DNA of 64,000 nucleotides from Hippopus hippopus (lineage: Eukaryota > Mollusca > Bivalvia > Cardiida > Cardiidae), in the NCBI GenBank assembly GCA_946811185.2, contig OX328113.1:25333521-25397520 (forward strand). Direction: 5' to 3'. The notes below the pieces were generated by a model that saw nothing but the letters and a program-made list of their open reading frames with translations, was not told the origin of the DNA and made no database searches. How positions within the stretch are numbered: the first letter of the stretch is position 1; every line of letters starts with the position of its first letter. This document shows positions 36,801-45,800 of this stretch, one piece after another. The position numbers were made by a program, and so were the translations under genes.

Positions 36801-39800
36801 TCTGCACATGCTTTCAGTTTGGACTAGTCCAAAATTTTGTCATTTGGTAAAGAGTTAAATGACCCAGAAGGAGGAGGTGTTTGAAAAAATGGTGGGGAAA
36901 GGAGAAAATGCTGGTGACAAGCTTTTTCTCCTTTTCCCACCATGTTTTCTACCCTGTCTAAGAACTTGTCCATATTAAAGGGATACACAGTATAGGCAAC
37001 AAATTTGGTTGAATGAAGACCTTCTAGAAATGACTGGAAAACATTGTGGGAAAATGAGAGAATGGTTTGTTTTCCTACTCTTTTTAGAGCAATGAGGTAG
37101 GTAGGTGTAAAAAGTTATGGTTGTGGTGACCCAGTTTCGATTCATTCTGTAATCGCCCTTGGGTTATTTTGCTGGCGTTTCCTCGTTCTCATGAATTATT
37201 CACGAAGCATTTTGATTGGTGATACCAGTTTTTCTTTGAGAAAATTTAATCTATTTTTATCACAAATATGCCGTCATTCCTATTTTTTACTTGTCGATAT
37301 CCAATCACATCATTCGTTGCAAATCAAGCTTAGCGATACTTTAAATATGGCGGCACCCATCAACACCACAATCGAGAAGCGTTTAAAAGAGATTTTCGGC
37401 ATAACACCGAAAGATTGTCAGTTAAAATCGTACACAAAGATCGATAGTGTCGTCCCTATGTTGCAGAATGGCATATCTCATAGGAGACAAGCAAGCTGAC
37501 GGCCGCCATATTTGTTGACAACCTCGGGTTTTTTCCAGTGTTATTTTTAGTAATGGAAGAAATGAAATTATTCTCTGTACAAGAGAGTATCATTATGTTA
37601 TTGATCTTTCGATTGGCTATTAGGGTACTTCCCGACCATATGAATATTCATAAGAAACGACAATTTGCTAGTCAGTTTTCCCAGGGGTGATACATGGAGA
37701 GTAACGTAATGCTTCAAACCTGGGTTCCGAGGATGATCAATTAAAAGATTCTGTGATTTTTATTACATAAATAAAAAATGAGAATGAAGTTGCTTGTAGT
37801 GCACTTCATTTTGAACAACTATGCCGTTTTTAACTTTTACCCTTTACCACACAGTCCGATGTTTTTGCAACCATAAAGAAGAGGACTTCTAAAAAAAACT
37901 AATAATAAGGAAAATGGAGAAAATGCTATTAACCAGCATTTTTCTCTTTTTTTTTTTTTTCCACACTGTTTTCTACATTTTTAAGGACAAATTTTATGTT
38001 GTCAGTTTTATCTAATTGGTTGTCTGCAAATGCTTTCAATTTGGATAAGTCTAAAATTTTGTCCTGGGGTTAAGAGTTCAGGGATGGTTGGTTTGGAATT
38101 TAAAACTGTATTTGTTGTAAAACTTTCTCCAGGATAATCTTGCAATGGGAAGTGGTGGGGGAATCGTGCCATTCCCAGAGAATCTTGCAGAATTGATGAA
38201 CAGTGGGTCAGCGCCTAATGTTACACTTCAGGTATGTGGAGGTCTTATCATGCCAACACTTTCTCATTTATTTTGCCTACAGAGAGATTTTCTAAAGCAG
38301 TTTGATTCAGTTCTTATGAAACTTGCACAGGCTGATATGGGTTGATGCTGTTTGCTATTTGTAAATTTTCTGCATGTCAAAGGACCATTCTACCCCCAGA
38401 TTCAGTTGATTGTTAGACTAAATGGATTTTATGGATCCATAGATATTTGATGACTTTCTTCAGAGCTCCAGACAGGGGGAGTAATTTTGATTTTCAAAAT
38501 TGAAAATATGAATTATTCTCCACTAAACCCTATGCTGTGGGTACTCATTAGAATTGTCTCATTGAGACAATTCTAATGAGTACCCACAACATAGGGTTTC
38601 GAAGAGAAATAATGGATTTAGAATACCATCACTCCCTCTTATTTGGAGCTCTGTTGCTTGATGTAATGCATCTCAGAGATGGACCAAGCTCTTTTCCTAG
38701 AGCATGGCTCATATACACTGTGCTTCCCTCCGTTACAGAGAAACCAGATCCCTGGTCCCATGTCCCCACGATTTGCTCAAGGCCTTCAGCAGCCACCGCA
38801 GAGCCCAAATATGGGCTCCTTGATGCCACCCAGTTCACAAGTGTCACCTAACTTTTCACCCTCACAACAACAACAACAACAGCAACAACAACAGCAGTGG
38901 AACATGAGGCAGGGACAAAGTAACATGAGCCTTACAAATCAGGTCCGTTCTCTAACTCTTTCTCACACGACTAAATTCTAGCCTTTTCCATTTTTTATTC
39001 GACTGTAAAACAAAGAGTTATTGTCATAGCCCTGGCGTCGTTATCTGTCGTGCAAAAACTTTGATATTTTGTAATATCTCGATTATATCTGAAGATATTT
39101 ACATCAGACTTGGAGAAGTTGTTCACTATCAAAAGTGAGCTCATACAACAGGGGCAAGTAACCATCAAAATATTTTTGACACAGTTATGCCTCTTTTTCA
39201 GCAGGGAATTTTCACTAAAAATCAAGCACTTGCAGCAGAGCGTTGGCACTTGCCACACAAGCCCAACTTTTAATGACACTAGAAAGACTTTTAATGACAC
39301 CAGAAAGAAGGTTTTTTGAAAACACTGTGGTAATCAGCATTTTCTCCTCTTTCCACAGTGTTTTCTCTCCTTCCCAAAACAAATTTCAACTTCTGATTCA
39401 CATTTATTTTGTCGTCTGCAACTGCAATGAATTTGAACTGGTCCAAAATTCTGTCATTTGGGAAAGTGTTAAATGCATTTACAGACGACAAATCAAACCA
39501 GGCTCAGATGACAGGATTTGTCTTGATAGGGAACAGGAGAAAATGCTGGTAACCAGCATATTTTCCTTTTTCTGCAATGTTTTCTATTAGGGTCATTAAA
39601 ACACTGGATTGCTTGGGTTTTCCTGTCTAGCTTGGGAGCTCATTCGAAAACATACAGGACTTGAAGCTCTGTTTATTTTTTTCCAAGGATTGATGAGAAT
39701 CATTGTGACAGGTTTCATTCCTCTCTCGACACTGTTCATTTGTTTGATTGTTTACATGTTGGAAAGCAGCCGCTAGAACGGGAAGAGTATGAAAAGGGAA

Positions 39801-42800
39801 AATGTTGGTAATCAGCCTTTTTTTTCCCTTTTTCCAGTTTTTAGCTCCACTGGCCGAAGGCCAGCGGGCTTATGTCATGGCCTGTTGTCCGTCGTGCGTC
39901 CGTCCGTCCGTCCGTCCGTGCGTCCGTCCGTCCGTGCGTTAACTTTTTTTTAAAACGTCTTCTTCTCTGAAACTACTCATCCAATTTTGATGAAACTTCA
40001 CAGAAATGATCCTGCCATGGTCCTCTTCAGAATTTCTTGAAAGAATTTAATTCCTTCAAAAACTCTGGTTGCCATGGCAACAAAACTGAAAAATTTTGAA
40101 AATCTTTGAAAATCTTCTTGTCTGAAACCGTAAGGCCAAGGGCTACCAAATTTGGCATGTAGCTTTATCTAGTGGACCTCTACCAAGTTTCTTCAATTTA
40201 TAGCCCTGGGGTCAAAATTGGCCCCACCCCGGGGGTCACAAGTTTTACATGGGCTTATTTAGGGAGAACTTTAAAATTCCTCTTCTACCTAGCCATAGGG
40301 CCTAGAGCTACCAAATTTGGCATGTAGCTTTATCTAGTGGACCTCTGCCAAGATTGTTCAAATTATAGCCCTGGGGTCAAATTAGGCCCTACCCGGGGGT
40401 AACAAGTTTTACATGGGCTTACATAACAAGTTTTACATGGGCTTATATAGGGAGAACTTTAAAATTCTTCTTTGACCTAGCCATGGGGCCTAGGGCTACC
40501 AAATTTTGCATGTGGCTTTATCTAATGGGCCTCTACCAAGAGTGCCCAAATTATAGCCCTTGGGTCAAATTTGACCCCACCCCGGGGGTCACAAGTTTTA
40601 CATGGGCTTATTTAGGGAAAACTTTAGAAATCTCCCTGTACCTAGCCGTAAGACCTAGGGCTACCAAATTTTGCATGTGGCTTTATCTAGTGGGTCTCTA
40701 CCAAGAGTGCTTAAATTATAGCCCTGGGGTCAAAATTGGCCCTGCCCCGGGGGTCACAAGTTTTACATGGGCTTATGTAGAGAAAACTTAAGAAATCTCC
40801 CTGTACTTATTCATAAAGCGTAGGGCTACCAAATTTTGCATGTAGCTATATCTAAAGGCCCTTCACCAAGAGTGCGTAAATTATAGCCCTAGGGGGGAAT
40901 TTGATTCACCCCGAGGGGTCAGAAGTTTTACATGGGCTTATATAGTGAAATCTTTAGAAATCTTCTTGTTACTAACCATATGAACTAGGGCTACCAATTT
41001 TAGTCCTGTTTCAGGGGTCTTATGTTCAAAACCAATTGGCCAAGTATTGTAATGTTTGGCATGTAGTGATTTTACGTATTAGCCAGTGGAGCGATACAGG
41101 GCCATCATGGCCCTCTTGTTTATCCTTTCAGTGGCAAACCCACTATTTTTGGGACTATTCTAATTAGAGTTCAGCAGGTTGTTAGACAAAATAGATTTTA
41201 TGGATCAATAATTATGTGATGAATATGCTTTGTATGATGCATCATGGAGATGCATTTTACCCCATTTTGCTGTATGTGTAAGTGAATTCCTTTGCTTTCT
41301 GTTACAGACCCAAGCCCAATATAATCGCCACAGATCTCTGTCAGGGGGAACCATGCAGACCAATCCTCAGCGGTTCCCGTTCTCTGATTCACAGTTTGCA
41401 GGGACTCAGCCAATGGCTGGAATGTTTGGCTCCCAGCAACAACAACAGCAACAACAAATGTTTCAACAAAATAGAGGGAACCAGCTTCAGCGTCAAATGA
41501 GCATGCCAGGTTTGTTTTTTTTGCTCTTGTAGTAAGGCTGTATATGCCCTGTGATTGCCTATTTACCATAGAACAAAATTTTGAACTTGTCCCATTTGAA
41601 AGCGCTTGCTGACAACAAATAAAATGTGACTAAAATGATGGAATTTGTTTCTTAATAGGATAGAAGACTTTGAGGAGAAAGAGGAAAATGCTGGGTACCA
41701 GCATTTTGTCCTTTTCTCACAATGTTGTTCAAAAGGCTTTTTTCTCAGGGTTTTAAAAAACAATGGATCCTGTAGTGAAAGGTTTCATAAGTTTCGGATC
41801 AACATAAAAAGCATTGACACTTCCCACAGTATGATTACCACAACATAATTCATACTAAATTAATGTATCTAATAGCCGAGGCAGGTATTGCAGTCATTAG
41901 CGTACAGGTCACTCATTCCCATCCCAAGCTTGGCCAATTTCTGGTCATTTCAACAGGATTTGTTCCTCTCTCACCACAAATCATTGTTTAGACAGAATCT
42001 TTGAGTCGTTCTAGTTGAAAACATTGCAGATGACAATTAAATATAGCTCAAATTATGAGATTTGTCTTTGCGGTGCCAGAAAACATTGTGGGTTACAGAG
42101 AAAATGCTGGTTATCAGCATTTTCTCCTTTTTTCCACGTTTCATCAGACATTTACCTCAGGGTCGTTAAATGTTTGGATGTGTGGTAAAGGATTAAATTA
42201 ATGTTTAAAAAAAATACATGATAATTTTTTTTATCCACCACAGGGAGGGGATCGCCAAGAGCGTCACAAAGTCCATTCCCTAGCTCAGATCCCTTGCTGA
42301 TGTCTCCACACAATATTTCACCCAATTCTATGAGGGGAACCAGCAGTCAACAACAAATTAGTCCATCCTATAGTCAGCCAGGAGGAATGCCGGGTGGTTA
42401 CGGACAGTCGTCAATAACTTCGCCTGCAAGTTCAATTACGCCCCCACAATACTCTCAGAACCAAAGACTTATGGATATTGATCTGTCATCTCTATTTGAT
42501 AAGTAAGTGTTCCGTGCCGTAGTCCTTCATTTGTTGATCCCCGGTAGCTCAGTTGGTAGCATACAGGACTTTAGAGCAGGAGTTCGCAGGTTCAATCCCT
42601 GGCAAGGCCTATTTCCTTCTGAGGATTGATATTTGTCATTGTGACAGGATTCATTCCTCTCTCACCACTGACCACTGTTTTGATGATGGATATGTGGGAA
42701 AGCAGCCATTGGCTTTGAAAGTATATCTTTGAAAGCGGAGTACTGGTAAGAGAAACTGTGTGAAAGCATGGATAGGTACACTGGTCGCTACAATATGACT

Positions 42801-45800
42801 GAAATAATGTTGAAAATGGCATTAAACATCATACAATCAAAACCAAATTAAAAGCATAGTAACTGTTACACAAATAATGGGTTTGTCTTTGAAAGGGTAG
42901 AAAACATTGTTGGAAAAGGAGAAAATGCTGGTAACCAGCATTTTCCCCTTTTCCCACAACTTTTTTGAAAGCTTTCTTTTTCAGAGACGTAAAAACTTTG
43001 GATTGTGTTATAAAGGGTTAAAAATGATGGGATTTGTCTTTAGAAAAAATGGAAACATTGTGAGTAAAGGGTAAAATGTTGGTTACCAACACTAAACATT
43101 TTCCCAAGGTATTCTTAACTCTGTATCATATGCCAAAACTTTAGACTTGTCCAAATTGAAGGCATTTGCAGATGACAAATTTAATGTGCCTATAATGATG
43201 GAATTTATCTTCAAAAAAGAAGAAAACAAAAGTGGAAAAGAAGAAAAAGCTGTGTCTGTATTCACCAACCATTCTTAGGAACGTTCTTTGTCTTATTCTT
43301 CAAGATTCCTGACTGTGAAAGTAAAAGAACTTCTGATTGGCTAAACCATTCACCGAATGGTTTAGCCAATCAGAAGTTCTGTTACTTTCACATTGACAAA
43401 ATTCTGAAAAATAAGACTAAGAATGTTCTTAAAGAATGGTTGATGAATATGGACCCTGGTTGCCAGCATTTTCTCATTTTCCCACAATGTTTTCTAAAGT
43501 TTTCTCTCTCAGAGTCGTTAAAACTCTGGATTGTGTGGTGAAGGCTTAAAAGCCCTTGTTTGTGATGTTGTGAGAATAGGGGATCATTTGATGAAGGGTA
43601 GGAGTGGTTGGAAATAGGAAATTTGTTCCTTTTTGTGCAAGTTTGAGAACTCCAAAGACTCATTTTGTTATTTGCCACTATGAATTGCCTTTGACAGACA
43701 TAAGTGCAGCGAGTTTAACTCTTTCATTACTGAATAAATAAATTGCATTTTCTCAAAGGTTAAAAATACATTTCCTCTGCAAGATCAAGAGACAGTTTGT
43801 TCATAATCTAGAATATAGCAGTGGACAGTGTAGATCAGAGATCAGACTGCATATTCTGTGCAGTCTGATCTTGATCTACACAGTCCACAAAAGCTCCTGG
43901 TGTCGTCTGTGGTATGGAAAGAGTTAACCCTGCAACTCACAATCACAAGTTTTAATGACCCGGATGAAGAGGGAATTTGAAAACATGGTGGGAAAAATGA
44001 GAAAATGCTGGTAACCAGCATTTTCTCCTTTTTCCACAATGTTCTCAACACTTGAGACAAAAGCCCACCATTTCAGCTAAATAAGATTTTTTGTCTGCAA
44101 AGGCTTTCAATTTGGACTTGCCGTAAATTTTGTCATTTGGTAAAGAGTTGAGTTCAACTTGACAAGAACTCTCGTTGGAAAGGTAAAATGTTTTTCCTGA
44201 ATGATACCATTAAACAGTGTGAGAAAAGGTTACTTAGTAGTTACATGTTGCATGTAATTGTTCCTTTTCTGGGAAGTTTTCTAAGCGCTGTTTACTGCAG
44301 GAGAAGATTGAAGCTGGAGGGTTGCAAGACAAGTAAAGTTGACTGCAAGTGTTACTGTGTTGTTATAACACTTTACCACACATTGCTGAGTTTTGACGAC
44401 CCTGAGAAAACAAGCTTTTCAAAACATTCTGGTGACAGCATTTTCTCCTTTTCCCCACAATGTTTTCAGCTCTATCAAAGAAAACTTGCATCATTTGAGT
44501 CGCATTGAAATTGTCATCTGCAAATGCTTTCAATTTTGACAGGTCCAAAATTTTGTCGTTTGGTAAAGAGTTAATATGCATCAACAGCTAAGGTCATTTA
44601 TCAAAAGCAGGTTCAAAAATCAAAGACAAGCCACCTGATTGGCTGTAATAGAAATGTCTTAGCAAATCAGATTGCTTTTTACTGAAATTTGGAATCGGAG
44701 CTGAATTTATAACCTTTTATCATATGTTGATATTTAAGACCTATCAAAACTGTTTGCAGATAAAAAGTGAAATGTGCCTCACATGATGAGATTTATGTGT
44801 GATATGGTGGAAAACATTGTAGAGAAAGGAGAAAATGCTGGTTACCAGCATTTTCTCCTTTTCCTACAATATTTTCAAAAGCCTTCTTCTGTAGGTTGGG
44901 ATTATGTGGTAAAGGGTAAAGATGGTTGATGTATAATGGTCCATTTGTTGTAATGTTTTCAGTAGCAAAAAGCCACCAGATGTGCCCTTAAGTGTGAACA
45001 CGCCAGCCTCCAATCACTTTGTAAAGCGGGAGATACGTAATCTGTGTAATGCACGGACAGACCGCCAGCTTAAGGCACAAATGTTGCCACCTCAACTTTC
45101 ACCACAATATGTTCATCAGCAACAACCGCAACCCATGGACCAAGAATCCTCGGAGCTTCCCTTGGATATCCTCGAACAAAGTAAGACAAAAAATATTTGT
45201 CCCACAAGGTATAGGCTCCCAAGTGTGATTAATTGCTCATTTGCAGACAGTACAAATCAAGATCAGACTGCACAGAACATGCAATCTGATCTTTAATCTA
45301 CACATTCTTATATGTTGAGATTTTTCTAATGAATGAAAATTATGAAATTCTGATATAAATCATGAAATGCTAATATTTGCATTTTTTACTGCTAAGTTTA
45401 AACTTTACATAAGTCTATTTAACAGTTTTAGAAAGTAGTAGTGGTTGTTTGAGATGGTAGATTTATAAATAATGTTTTGGACACACCTTACCCCCTTGTC
45501 AAACAACTGTCTTCAAGAGTATGCTAGAATCTGCAAGTATGTCTGCCGATCCAACTGTCAACGTGTACACAGATTGTTTTATAAATTCCTCTCCATTTGG
45601 GTTTCATTGTATTGACAAATTGTTTAACTTTTAGATGTTTACCAGAAGTAAAAAATTCAGAGTTTTCCAAGCTGAAAGCATTTACAGACGACAAATTACA
45701 GCGGCTCAAATAATTGGATTCGTTTTGGAAATGATAGAAAACATTGTGGGAAGAGGAGCATGTTCTCCTTTTTGCCACAATGTTTTCAAAAGCTGTCTTT

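Noticed and set aside
40483..40791. 102-residue open frame with internal repeats
   Set aside because: Translation of the roughly 170-bp tandem units of a non-coding Helentron-like element; the frame is not kept between copies.
8046..42838. tRNA genes at the GGTAGCTCAG ... GGTTCAATCCC heads
   Set aside because: All are followed by the same SINE body and tail, have poor acceptor stems and are dispersed; they are SINE heads, not tRNA genes.
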